Shown here one piece after another: positions 8,365 through 16,611 of a stretch of 47,121 bases of DNA (positions are counted from its first letter, which is position 1; every line of letters starts with the position of its first letter). The DNA comes from an uncultured Methylococcaceae bacterium (GTDB taxonomy: Bacteria; Pseudomonadota; Gammaproteobacteria; Methylococcales; Methylococcaceae), in NCBI GenBank assembly GCA_903930145.1, contig CAIYXP010000399.1:1-47121 (forward strand). Reading direction: 5' to 3'. Below the pieces are notes generated by a model, which made no database searches, was not told where the DNA came from, and worked only from the letters and a program-made list of their open reading frames with translations. Made by a program: the position numbers and the translations under genes.

Positions 8365-8773
8365 GCGGCAACTTTCATCAGGGGTAGAGAGAACCGCAAC
8401 AGTCCTAGCGGCTACCTTCATCAGGGGTAGTGAGAAACGCTACAGTCGCAGCGGACACCTTCATCAGGGGTAGTGAGAAACGCTACAGTCGCAGCGGACA
8501 CCTTCATCAGGGGTAGTGAGAAACGCTAAAGTCGCAGCGGACACCTTCATCAGGGGTGGAGAGAAACGCTACAGTCGCAGCGGACACCTTCATCAGGGGT
8601 AGTTAGAAACGCTACAGTCGCAGCGGACACCTTCATCAGGGGTGGAGAGAACCGCAACAGTCGCAGCGGACACCTTCATCAGGGGTGGAGAGAAACGCTA
8701 CAGTCGCAGCGGACACCTTCATCAGGGGTAGCGAGAAGCGCTACAGTCGCAGCGGACACTTTCATCAGGGGTA
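8364..8773 (+). repeat. 43-bp tandem repeat array, ten copies
   Basis: The word TTCATCAGGGGT recurs exactly every 43 bp at 8374, 8417, 8460, 8503, 8546, 8589, 8632, 8675, 8718 and 8761. Units are contiguous and differ by a few substitutions; the first, second and last are the most divergent. Each unit contains CGCT and AGCG words about 8 bp apart that could form a small stem. As 43 is not a multiple of three, the array is not coding. Confidence 0.9.
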
Positions 8774-8836
8774 GGGAGAAATGTCTCCGGGCAAGGGAGA
8801 ATTGTCTCCGAGCTAGGGAGAACCGTTTCCGGGTCA
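8774..8836 (+). repeat. 21-bp tandem repeat, three copies
   Basis: Three diverged 21-bp units (8774-8794, 8795-8815, 8816-8836) directly follow the 43-bp array. Each starts GGGAGAA; the first two continue to TCTCC and are dyad-symmetric, while the third has TTTCC. Confidence 0.75.
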
Positions 8837-9058
8837 TGGAGAAGTGGAACAAGCGCGGGGTAAGCGTTAGAAATGATTTATCGTTGCGCCTTTGCGTCGT
8901 TGCGTGAGGTTTTCTTTTGGAACGATGACATCACAATGCCTAAGCCATAGTGCTTCAGGCCATAATGAGAATTGCTGGCAAAGGAATCCGATGATTTGCC
9001 AAAACAGCCAAGACGGATTACAGTCTAAGCGTTTTTAGCGTTTAACGAGGCTGTTTCC
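8837..9058. other. Intergenic sequence with dispersed-repeat words
   Basis: No gene is visible. The stretch contains a direct-repeat-like phrase (TTGCGCC.TTTGCGTCGTTGCG, about 8883-8905) of the sort common in bacterial intergenic regions, and the right 18-bp direct repeat at 8961-8978. Confidence 0.5.
8961..8978 (+). repeat. 18-bp direct repeat, right copy
   Basis: An exact copy of the 18-mer at 7494-7511, in the same orientation, about 80 bp upstream of the radical SAM gene. Confidence 0.7.
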
Positions 9059-10147
9059 ATGGATGCCATCATCAATCCTTCCGAGGCTTTTCCGACTCGC
9101 CATTGGCGCAAGCTAGACGACGGGCGAGTCGAATGCCAAATCTGCCCGCGTTTGTGCAAGTTGCACGAAGGCCAGCGGGGCTTATGCTTTGTGCGTGGCA
9201 ATGTGGGCGGTGCGGTGGCCTTGCTGTCGTATGGCCGCTCCAGCGGGTTCTGCATTGATCCAATAGAAAAAAAGCCGCTCAATCATTTCTTGCCGGGTAC
9301 ACCGATATTCTCCTTTGGCACAGCGGGTTGCAACCTTGCTTGTAAGTTCTGCCAGAATTGGGACATCAGCAAATCGCGGGAAATGGACCGCTTGATGGAT
9401 CAAGCATCGCCGGAAGCCATCGCTTTTGCCGCCCAACAGACGGGTTGCCGTAGCGTGGCCTATACCTACAACGACCCGGTGATTTTCCACGAATATGCCA
9501 TTGATACCGCGATAGCCTGTCGGGAAGTCGGTGTTCGGTCGGTGGCGGTTTCCGCCGGCTTCCAGTGCGCCGAACCCCGCGCCGAGTTTTACCAGTACAT
9601 GGATGCGGCGAACATCGATCTGAAAGCCTTCACCGAGGATTTCTACCATCGCTTGTGCGGCGGGCATTTGCAAGCGGTGCTGGAAACTTTGGAATATATC
9701 AAACACGAAACCAACGTATGGCTGGAAATCACTACCTTGCTGATTCCCGGTGAAAATGATTCCGAGGCCGAATTGGAACGCTTGACGCAATGGGTCGTCG
9801 AAAAGCTAGGGCCGGATGTGCCGCTGCATTTCTCCGCCTTCCACCCTGATTGGAAAATGTTGAACACGGTAGCCACCCCGCCGTCGACCCTGATTAAGGC
9901 AAGGCAAATCGCCCTGAAAAACGGCATCCATCATGCCTATGTCGGCAATGTGCATAATAGAGATGCCGCCAGCACTTGGTGTCATCAATGCGGTCATTTG
10001 TTGATAGGTCGGGATTGGTATGAGCTTTCCGAATGGAACTTGACCGACAGCGGAACCTGCCGCCATTGCGGTGCAAGTTGTGCCGGGGTGTTTGATACCC
10101 ATCCGGGGGCTTGGGGGGCGAAGCGTCAAGCCGTCAGGATGGGTTAG
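9059..10147 (+). CDS. AmmeMemoRadiSam-type radical SAM enzyme
   Basis: This 362-residue protein has the radical SAM cluster motif CNLACKFC (C91, C95, C98) in the FGTAGCNLACKFCQNW context typical of the AmmeMemoRadiSam family, which is related to pyruvate-formate-lyase activases. The N-terminus carries CQICPRLCKLHEGQRGLC, and the C-terminus has two CxxC pairs (CHQC and CRHC) that could bind zinc or a second cluster. The family is usually found with Memo-like and AMMECR1 proteins in a widespread but poorly understood system. Neither partner is in this window. The substrate is unknown. Confidence 0.88.
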   Translation: MDAIINPSEAFPTRHWRKLDDGRVECQICPRLCKLHEGQRGLCFVRGNVGGAVALLSYGRSSGFCIDPIEKKPLNHFLPGTPIFSFGTAGCNLACKFCQNWDISKSREMDRLMDQASPEAIAFAAQQTGCRSVAYTYNDPVIFHEYAIDTAIACREVGVRSVAVSAGFQCAEPRAEFYQYMDAANIDLKAFTEDFYHRLCGGHLQAVLETLEYIKHETNVWLEITTLLIPGENDSEAELERLTQWVVEKLGPDVPLHFSAFHPDWKMLNTVATPPSTLIKARQIALKNGIHHAYVGNVHNRDAASTWCHQCGHLLIGRDWYELSEWNLTDSGTCRHCGASCAGVFDTHPGAWGAKRQAVRMG

Positions 10148-10208
10148 TCGGACAGAATCCATTCGTCCGTAGGCAATTATCAGGAGTCCTTTGCAATCTG
10201 GCTAGGGA

Positions 10209-11411
10209 TTATTTGGCAATGGTGATGCTCGGTATGCCAACCCTTGGCACCTCGGAGATGGTCATTTGAAAGATTTGGGCCAATAAGACGAAGGCTTTTT
10301 TATTCCATTGGTAGCCGTGGTCGGGTTTGAGGCTGTAATAACGCCCTTTGTAGGCGATCCCATCCTCAAGATTAAAGAACGTGTTCCTGCTTTCGTCAAT
10401 GGCTAGAGTGAAAGCCGGGTTTTCCGTCACAGGTGGGGTGCGGGGGTCTCGTTCAATCGGGCGTTCCGGCGTGTCGGCAATCGTGTCCCCGATGAAAGCC
10501 AAGATATTGCCAAAACTGCGCAAGCGGAATTTTCCCCGCATGGGATATTCCCCGCCGGGATACTCGGGGCGGATGTCGATGAACAGTTCATTTGGGGCAA
10601 AAATCTCGTTCAGATCATTAAGTTGCTTACGTTCCTCATCAGACAGCATCATGGGATCATAGTTTGTGATCAAAATTTCGCCCGTAATGAGTTTGGAGAG
10701 TTGATATTCATGTTTCTTGGCCTCAAGGACGACGGAATACTCCGCCGCTTTCAAGGCTTGGAAACCTTCGGCGGTGAATTCGCTGACTGGCAAGTTCCAA
10801 CTGCGTTTAAAAATCACTGGCTCGGCATGCAACTGGTGGCGGTCTTGAATCGACGACAAGTGCAAAACCACTTGGCGGAACTTCTCATAACTTGGATCGT
10901 CGGGGTGGTTTTGGTAAACCACCTCCCGTCCGTTTTCCCAGGAGCGAAATTCTTGGGCCACAAGGCGCAATAACAAATCCACATCAATGTTCTGCCGCAG
11001 CAGCAAGGTCATTTGGTTTTCTTGCAGCGGCCTTAACAAGCGTTTAGTGAACTCCTCACCTTCCATCGGGACTATGCTGACGGTGGGGTTGTCCGAGGCT
11101 GACACGCCTAATTGCGGCGTAATTAACGAGCCAATGTCTCCGGTGGCTGCCGCCGCCATGCCGGCGGTGGCTTGGAAATTGAAGGTAGCCGCGATATTGG
11201 AAATGCCGGAGAAGGAAAACGGGTCATTGTGTCGGGCGCGGGCAATATTGAGTAACAATTGCTTGGTCAATATGTCGGCGGAAGCTTGGTTATAGGCGAT
11301 GGTGGCGTGATCCAAGGCAATGGGCGACAGGCATCCCGACAGACCCAGAAATATTACCAACATGATTGAGCGCAAGACAAGCAGATGAGTACGTTGCTGG
11401 GAGTTTGGCAT
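10209..11411 (-). CDS. Hypothetical lipoprotein
   Basis: This 400-residue protein has a clear type II signal: positive N-terminus, hydrophobic stretch and lipobox LSGC with C27. The mature part begins ALDHATIAYNQASADILTKQLLLNIARARHNDPFSFSGI, a pattern I associate with uncharacterised proteobacterial lipoproteins. A glycine/alanine-rich segment follows, and the rest is mixed alpha/beta with no catalytic motif I recognise. It lies convergent to the radical SAM gene and 73 bp downstream of the coiled-coil gene on the same strand. No function can be assigned. Confidence 0.8.
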   Translation of the reverse strand: MPNSQQRTHLLVLRSIMLVIFLGLSGCLSPIALDHATIAYNQASADILTKQLLLNIARARHNDPFSFSGISNIAATFNFQATAGMAAAATGDIGSLITPQLGVSASDNPTVSIVPMEGEEFTKRLLRPLQENQMTLLLRQNIDVDLLLRLVAQEFRSWENGREVVYQNHPDDPSYEKFRQVVLHLSSIQDRHQLHAEPVIFKRSWNLPVSEFTAEGFQALKAAEYSVVLEAKKHEYQLSKLITGEILITNYDPMMLSDEERKQLNDLNEIFAPNELFIDIRPEYPGGEYPMRGKFRLRSFGNILAFIGDTIADTPERPIERDPRTPPVTENPAFTLAIDESRNTFFNLEDGIAYKGRYYSLKPDHGYQWNKKAFVLLAQIFQMTISEVPRVGIPSITIAK

Positions 11412-11484
11412 GATTGGGTTTATAGTTCGCTATTATTTTGACCCTATGATAAGCCTTCTTTCCGGGAAAGTAAGCTAAGCGAAC

Positions 11485-12417
11485 TCAAATGTTTTCCAAA
11501 GATTCCACCAATACCGAATCCCCAAACATTTCAATGCCCAGACGCTCCCCCACTTGTCTCGCCCGCGCATCAATCATGGGCGATATGACGATAAGCCGGC
11601 TGGCCTTGCGGTCATGGCGTTGCTCATAAAACCGGGCTTTGCGCTCGAAGATGTACATGCCTGCCTTGTCGATGGACGATTTAAGTTCCATCAGAATCAG
11701 GGTTCCGTTCACGATAATCACATCCAGTTCGATCTGATCTGGCCTGCCAAACACCGTGCCTAAGTCATCATATTCCGTGACATTCAGCACCTTGATGTCG
11801 AAGTTCTTTTCCAACACCGAGGCTAAAGCATCACGGAAGGCTTTTTCGGATGACAGCCCCCAACGCGCCCCGAGTGCGCCCACCGTGCGGTCATGTTTGC
11901 GGTTCATTGCCATGATTTCTTCATGCACTCGGTCAAATTCTTCGCGATGGGCCTTTGCCTCTTGTTCAGTTTCCTCTCGGTGTTGTTTCCATTTATGTTC
12001 GGATTCTTCCCGCTGTTCTTTTCGTTGTCGTTCGGATTCTTCGCGCTGTTCTTTTCGTTGTCGTTCGGATTCTTCGCGGTGTTCCTTCCATTGTTTTTCG
12101 GATTCTTCCCTCATGCGACGCAGTTCAGCTTGGTTTTCATACCATTTGCGGTTGTTCTCCTCCCATTTGCGGTTGTCCTCCTCCCATTTGCGGTTGTCCT
12201 CCTCCCATTTGCGATTTTGTTCCTCCCAACGCCGGTTGCTGGTTTCCGTGTCGCGTTCCAGTTTCGCAAACAGCCGGTCAAAACGGTCTTCGGTTTGCTG
12301 TTTCGGGGCGAATTCCTGGCGCGACAGGCGCAGAATCAATTCCTGTATTTCCGGGTCGGTGTGAACCAGTTGGGGAAGTTCTTGTTTGATGAGTTCGCGG
12401 AGTTCGGCGGTGTTCAT
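11485..12417 (-). CDS. Coiled-coil protein with PD-(D/E)XK-like C-terminus (DUF3782-like)
   Basis: This 310-residue protein has three parts. Residues 1-60 are helical. Residues 61-95 are five heptads of the type NRKWEED, followed at 103-168 by six 11-residue repeats of the type REESERQRKEQ, making a long charged coiled coil. Residues 175-310 contain GLSSEKAFRDAL, then D232 in IELDVIIVNG and E244-x-K246 in MELKSS, the acid-ExK pattern of the PD-(D/E)XK nuclease fold. The layout matches DUF3782-type proteins, whose role is unknown. Nuclease activity is inferred only. It could form one unit with the 65-residue and ROK genes upstream on the same strand. Confidence 0.8.
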   Translation of the reverse strand: MNTAELRELIKQELPQLVHTDPEIQELILRLSRQEFAPKQQTEDRFDRLFAKLERDTETSNRRWEEQNRKWEEDNRKWEEDNRKWEENNRKWYENQAELRRMREESEKQWKEHREESERQRKEQREESERQRKEQREESEHKWKQHREETEQEAKAHREEFDRVHEEIMAMNRKHDRTVGALGARWGLSSEKAFRDALASVLEKNFDIKVLNVTEYDDLGTVFGRPDQIELDVIIVNGTLILMELKSSIDKAGMYIFERKARFYEQRHDRKASRLIVISPMIDARARQVGERLGIEMFGDSVLVESLENI

Positions 12418-12487
12418 TGGATGCCTTTTGCGGTGGACGGGCAGGATGAGATTTTATTCGATATTATCATTGGCATGAAGAAGAATA

Positions 12488-13384
12488 TTATTTCCCCCAC
12501 AACCAAGCCGCCCCCCTGACCCCGCTGGAATCGCCAAATTTAGGAGGGGCCAGCAAAGTATCCACCCGGTCTGAGAAGACATATTCCCCCCATAATTTCG
12601 GCACGTTGTCATACAAGCGGCGACAGTTGGACAAGCCGCCACCCAGTACGATCACATCGGGGTCTAAGATGTTGATGACATGAGCCAAGGCACGGGCGAG
12701 ACGGTCTTCGTAAACCTTAAGACTATGTTCACAGTCCACATTCCCGCTTTCAGCATTTTCGACGATTTCCACGGAGGTCAGCATCTGGCCTGTGGTTTCC
12801 CAATGAGAGTGGGAAAGGCCGGGTCCCGACAGGAAGGTTTCAATGCAACCCATGCGCCCACAGTAGCAGGACGGTCCAGGCCGCTCGTCGTCCTTAGGCC
12901 AAGGCAAAGGGTTATGCCCCCATTCCCCAGCAATGGCATTAGGGCCGGAAAGCGGTTTGCCATTGACGATAATCCCTGCGCCCACTCCAGTTCCAAGGAT
13001 CACCCCGAATACGATGCCTGCTCCTGCTGCCGCTCCATCGGTGGCCTCGGACAGGGCAAAGCAATCGGCATCATTGCTGATGCGGACGGGGCGGCCTAGC
13101 CGTTGTTCCAAGTCTTGCAGTAAAGGTTTGCCGTTCAGGCAAGTGGAATTGGAGTTCTTCAACAAGCCTGTCGCTTTGGAAATGGCTCCGGGGGTGCCGA
13201 ACCCTACATGGCTTTGAACGCCGATCTCGTCCCAAGCCTCATGAACCAGTTGCGTAATGGCATCCAAAGTGGCTGCATAGTCGCCTTGTGGTGTCGGTAT
13301 GCGCTTGCGCATCCGTTCCCCACCTGCCGAATTCAAGCCAATCAGTTCGATTTTAGTCCCTCCCAAATCAATGCCAATTTTCAT
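12488..13384 (-). CDS. ROK-family sugar kinase (fructokinase-like)
   Basis: This 298-residue ROK kinase probably phosphorylates a hexose such as fructose. It shows the phosphate-binding IGIDLGGTKIELIGL, NSTCLNG, NDADCFALSEA, GTGVGAGII, the catalytic AGEWGHNPLPWP and the zinc motif CYCGRMGCIETFLSG. The match to E. coli Mak is strong throughout. The start at 13384 (MKIGIDLGG) is chosen by family length; an in-frame GTG at 13408 overlaps the stop of the preceding small gene (GTGA) and could be used through coupling. Confidence 0.9.
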   Translation of the reverse strand: MKIGIDLGGTKIELIGLNSAGGERMRKRIPTPQGDYAATLDAITQLVHEAWDEIGVQSHVGFGTPGAISKATGLLKNSNSTCLNGKPLLQDLEQRLGRPVRISNDADCFALSEATDGAAAGAGIVFGVILGTGVGAGIIVNGKPLSGPNAIAGEWGHNPLPWPKDDERPGPSCYCGRMGCIETFLSGPGLSHSHWETTGQMLTSVEIVENAESGNVDCEHSLKVYEDRLARALAHVINILDPDVIVLGGGLSNCRRLYDNVPKLWGEYVFSDRVDTLLAPPKFGDSSGVRGAAWLWGK

Positions 13385-13404
13385 GTCATGCATGACGCAA
13401 GCAC

Positions 13405-13602
13405 TCACAAACCCATGATCTTGACTACACGTTGCCCCGGTTGCGGTTCTGCGGCCACGACTCGGGTTGCCGGTTTCTCTATCGCCATTTCAATGCCGCC
13501 GCCCAAGGTTCCGGCAGTTCTGACAATGACGACGGAGTTGGGACTGATCAACTCGTCGTGAATCAACCGGTTGAGGGTGTCGAGAAGTTCTTGTGTGGTC
13601 AT
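13405..13602 (-). CDS. Small conserved-looking protein, 65 residues
   Basis: The product starts MTTQELLDTLNRLIHDEL and has an SVVIVRTAG strand and a glycine-rich turn (TLGGG). A good ribosome binding site (AAGGA) lies about 8 bp upstream, and its stop overlaps a possible GTG start for the ROK kinase. This supports a real gene co-translated with the kinase. I do not recognise the family. Confidence 0.65.
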   Translation of the reverse strand: MTTQELLDTLNRLIHDELISPNSVVIVRTAGTLGGGIEMAIEKPATRVVAAEPQPGQRVVKIMGL

Positions 13603-13666
13603 GTGTCATCCTTCAATCTGGTTTGTATAACGGCCATGAGGTTCAAAACATAGAGAAGATATACAC

Positions 13667-14095
13667 CTAATCGCTGAAAATTCCGGTAATCGATTCCCAT
13701 ACGGTCTTTTCTCTTTGAATTTTGGGAATCATGACGGTGACATCCTTTTTCGCATCGCTGGCGGGTGTGTCGGAAGGCCGCATGTCGCCTTCAACCCCGA
13801 TCAATTCGTCATTCCTGAAGAGGGTAGTGAGCCTCTTTTGGACGCGGTCTTCATTGCCCGGTTCGTTGGAATAGACATAATCCCATCGATTGACATGGAA
13901 AGTGTCTTGGATTAAGGGTGTACCCATGACAAAGGCAACTTGACGCTTGGTCATGCCGGGTTTCAACTGGTTGACCATATCTTGCGTGAAGATGTTCCCT
14001 TGGTGTATGTCGATCCGGTAGATAAACGGCATCCGAAAATCGTTTGAACAGGAGATGGTCGCTAAACAGGCGATTAGAACAAGATGCTTACGCAT
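13667..14095 (-). CDS. bamE: Outer membrane assembly lipoprotein BamE
   Basis: This is a 142-residue SmpA/OmlA-family lipoprotein and a component of the BAM complex that inserts outer-membrane beta-barrels. The signal peptide ends in the lipobox TISC. The domain core reads NIFTQDMVNQLKPGMTKRQV, then FVMGTPLIQDTFHVNRWDYVY, which is the BamE signature. The start at 14095 is the ATG right before the signal peptide; the frame stays open further upstream only as antisense to fur. Divergent from fur, a frequent arrangement in gammaproteobacteria. Confidence 0.93.
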   Translation of the reverse strand: MRKHLVLIACLATISCSNDFRMPFIYRIDIHQGNIFTQDMVNQLKPGMTKRQVAFVMGTPLIQDTFHVNRWDYVYSNEPGNEDRVQKRLTTLFRNDELIGVEGDMRPSDTPASDAKKDVTVMIPKIQREKTVWESITGIFSD

Positions 14096-14176
14096 GGTAT
14101 GATAATAATGTTTGTTGGTGCATAGTGCGCCATGATACCCGATTCGGGTGAAAAAAAGAGCAGGAGGTTTGGTGTC

Positions 14177-14629
14177 ATGCCAGAAAATATCGTAAAAAAG
14201 GAAAGTCAGCACATCAAAAAGGCTGGGCTTAAGGTCACCTCGCCCAGAGTTAAGATTCTTGAAATGCTGGAAAACCGTTCCAACTCCGAACGCCATCTGA
14301 CCGCCGAAGAGGTCTACAAGACCTTGTTGCAAGAGGGCGAGGAAATCGGTTTGGCGACCGTCTATCGAGTTTTGACCCAGTTTGAAACTGCCGGTTTGGT
14401 CAAACGGCATCATTTTGAAGGCGGCAATTCTGTCTTTGAATTGGAAAGCGGAAAACACCACGACCATTTAGTCTGCGTCAAATGTGGGCGGGTTGAAGAA
14501 TTCAATGATGAACTGATTGAACAACGGCAACGGGAAATTGCTTGCAACCTGAATTTCAAATTGACCGACCATTCGCTTTGCCTCTACGGCTTATGCCAGC
14601 AATGCCAGACCTGCTTGAACGAAGTCTGA
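14177..14629 (+). CDS. fur: Ferric uptake regulator Fur
   Basis: This is a 150-residue iron-responsive repressor. It contains IKKAGLKVTSPRVKILEML, EEIGLATVYRVLTQFETAGLV, HHFEGGNSVFELE, KHHDHLVCVKCG and the C-terminal CLYGLCQQCQTC. Two CxxC pairs should bind structural zinc, and the HHDH region is the regulatory metal site. The start at 14177 is preferred to an upstream ATG at 14132 because AGGAGGT lies at 14162-14168. It is divergent from bamE and leads into the lol genes 58 bp downstream. Confidence 0.95.
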   Translation: MPENIVKKESQHIKKAGLKVTSPRVKILEMLENRSNSERHLTAEEVYKTLLQEGEEIGLATVYRVLTQFETAGLVKRHHFEGGNSVFELESGKHHDHLVCVKCGRVEEFNDELIEQRQREIACNLNFKLTDHSLCLYGLCQQCQTCLNEV

Positions 14630-14687
14630 CTTCGCTTTTTCGCGTCAAACCCCAAAAAACTCTGCGTCAACACCCTATTCTAGGAAC

Positions 14688-15935
14688 ATGTTTAAACCAC
14701 TTATTGTTTACATTGGTCTGCGCTACACGCGGGCCAAGCGGCGTACCCGTTTTATCTCTTTTATCACCCTAACCTCAGTGCTGGGCATCGCTTTGGGGGT
14801 CACTGCGCTCATCACGGTATTGTCGGTGATGAATGGCTTTGAGGCCGAGTTGCGCGAGCGCATTCTCGGCATGACCTCCCATGCAACGATTACTGGGGAA
14901 AATAGCGTATTGCGCGATTGGCCGAGCTTGGAGTCATCGCTAAAACAAGAAAGCCGCGTGTTGGGTTGGGCACCCTATATCGAAGGCCAGGCCATGATAA
15001 GTTCCGAGCATCGTGTTAGCGGAAGCATGCTAAGGGGAATATTGCCTGAATACGAATCCAGGGTTTCGGAAGTGACCAAGCATATTGTTGCGGGCAAGCT
15101 CGACGGCCTGAAGCCGGGGGAATTTGGCATTATTTTGGGCGAGGAATTGGCTAACTATCTTGGGGTCATGGTCGGTGACAAGATTACGGTCATCACCCCT
15201 CAATTGACCTCGACACCCGCCGGCATTTTGCCTCGCTTGAAGCGGTTTACCGTCGTTGGCATGTTTAAGGTGGGTATGTTTGAATTCGACCGCAACTTGG
15301 CCTTGATCCAAATCGACGATGCCGCCAAATTGTTACGCATGGATGATGCCGTGTCGGGACTGCGGCTCAAGCTTGACGATCTGTTTTACGTGCATGAGAT
15401 TGTTAGGGAAATTAGCCCAAAACTACCGGGGAGTTACTATATTTCCGACTGGACCCAGGCGCATAGCAATTTCTTTCGCGCCATTCAAACGGAGAAGCGC
15501 GTGATGTTCATCATTTTGTTGCTGATCGTCGCGGTGGCCGCTTTCAACATTGTGTCCACTTTGGTGATGGTGGTGACCGACAAACGCGCCGATATTGCGA
15601 TATTGCGCACTCAAGGCATGACTCCCTCCGCAGTGATGGGCATTTTTATGGTGCTGGGTACGGTCATTGGCTTGTTTGGGGCATTATTAGGCTGCCTAGG
15701 CGGTATTGCTTTGGCGCTGAACGTGGAAACCATCGTCCCCTTCATCGAACGTTTGTTCGGGACGCATTTCATGTCGGCTGATGTGTATTACATCAGCGAA
15801 TTGCCCTCTAAATTGCTATGGTCGGATGTCTGGCAAATCACTGGCATGGCTTTCCTGCTGTCATTGCTCGCCACCATTTACCCGGCTTGGCAAGCATCGC
15901 GTATCAAACCGGCCGAGGAGTTGCGTTATGAGTAA
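14688..15935 (+). CDS. lolC: Lipoprotein-releasing ABC permease (LolC/LolE family)
   Basis: This 415-residue inner-membrane protein has the Lol layout: an N-terminal membrane segment (about 22-48) after [18 protein letters not shown], a large periplasmic MacB-like domain to about 265, and a C-terminal FtsX domain with three membrane segments. [18 protein letters not shown] and [18 protein letters not shown] are family signatures. With LolD it extracts lipoproteins from the inner membrane and passes them to LolA. Only one permease gene is next to lolD, so it may be a LolF-like protein replacing LolC plus LolE, or a second permease may be elsewhere. lolD overlaps its end by 8 bp. Confidence 0.92.
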   Translation: MFKPLIVYIGLRYTRAKRRTRFISFITLTSVLGIALGVTALITVLSVMNGFEAELRERILGMTSHATITGENSVLRDWPSLESSLKQESRVLGWAPYIEGQAMISSEHRVSGSMLRGILPEYESRVSEVTKHIVAGKLDGLKPGEFGIILGEELANYLGVMVGDKITVITPQLTSTPAGILPRLKRFTVVGMFKVGMFEFDRNLALIQIDDAAKLLRMDDAVSGLRLKLDDLFYVHEIVREISPKLPGSYYISDWTQAHSNFFRAIQTEKRVMFIILLLIVAVAAFNIVSTLVMVVTDKRADIAILRTQGMTPSAVMGIFMVLGTVIGLFGALLGCLGGIALALNVETIVPFIERLFGTHFMSADVYYISELPSKLLWSDVWQITGMAFLLSLLATIYPAWQASRIKPAEELRYE

Positions 15936-16602
15936 GCCAGTGTTGGAATGTGCCAACCTGCACAAGAGCTTCAATCAGGGTGGGCTCAACGTGGATGTGT
16001 TGCAAGGTGTCAACATTTCCGTCAATCCCGGAGAAAGGATTGCCATCATGGGGGCTTCCGGCTCGGGCAAATCCACGTTGTTGCATTTGCTGGGTGGCTT
16101 GGAATCTCCCTCACAAGGCAAAGTGGTGCTTGATGGTGTGGACATCGGCACATTGAGTGAAAAGAAATTAGCCCAACTGCGTAACCGTGCCTTAGGTTTT
16201 GTCTATCAATTCCATCATTTGCTGGGTGAGTTCAGCATCTTGGAAAACGTCGCGATGCCTTTGTTAATAGGCGGTGAAGGTGTCGTTGAAGCCAAGCGGC
16301 AAGCGGCTGCAGTGTTGGACCGGGTTGGCTTGGGCAGTCGGGTTTTGCACAAACCCGGGGAGTTGTCTGGGGGCGAACGCCAACGCGCCGCTATCGCACG
16401 AGCCTTGGTGACCCGCCCACTCTGTGTATTGGCGGATGAGCCTACGGGCAATCTCGACAGTAAAACGGCCGAAAAAGTCTATGAATTGATGCTTGAGTTA
16501 AACCGGGAGTTTGGCATTAGCTTCCTAGTGGTGACTCATGATTCTCATCTTGCGGGTCGAATGGATCGCGTACTGCACATGGAGGACGGGTGTTTGGTTT
16601 GA
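15928..16602 (+). CDS. lolD: Lipoprotein-releasing ABC ATPase LolD
   Basis: This 224-residue ABC ATPase has Walker [10 protein letters not shown], the LolD-typical [24 protein letters not shown], signature LSGGERQR, Walker B CVLADEP and the H-loop VVTHD. The start at 15928 follows GAGGAG and overlaps the permease stop by 8 bp, which gives translational coupling. It powers lipoprotein release by the permease encoded before it. Confidence 0.95.
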   Translation: MSKPVLECANLHKSFNQGGLNVDVLQGVNISVNPGERIAIMGASGSGKSTLLHLLGGLESPSQGKVVLDGVDIGTLSEKKLAQLRNRALGFVYQFHHLLGEFSILENVAMPLLIGGEGVVEAKRQAAAVLDRVGLGSRVLHKPGELSGGERQRAAIARALVTRPLCVLADEPTGNLDSKTAEKVYELMLELNREFGISFLVVTHDSHLAGRMDRVLHMEDGCLV

Positions 16603-16611
16603 ACCAGTGAG

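Noticed and set aside
8364-8773. Possible CRISPR array
   Set aside because: The whole 43-bp unit repeats without unique spacers and no cas genes are nearby, so it is a tandem minisatellite.
11756-12519. Serine- and phenylalanine-rich open frames opposite the coiled-coil gene
   Set aside because: They are translations of the tandem DNA repeats on the wrong strand and have low complexity.
14095-14177. Fur box in the bamE-fur intergenic region
   Set aside because: GATAATAATG near 14102 matches the 19-bp consensus at only about 11 positions.
13667-14467. A 266-residue minus-strand protein
   Set aside because: Only the last 142 residues are BamE; the N-terminal part is antisense to fur and has no ribosome binding site.
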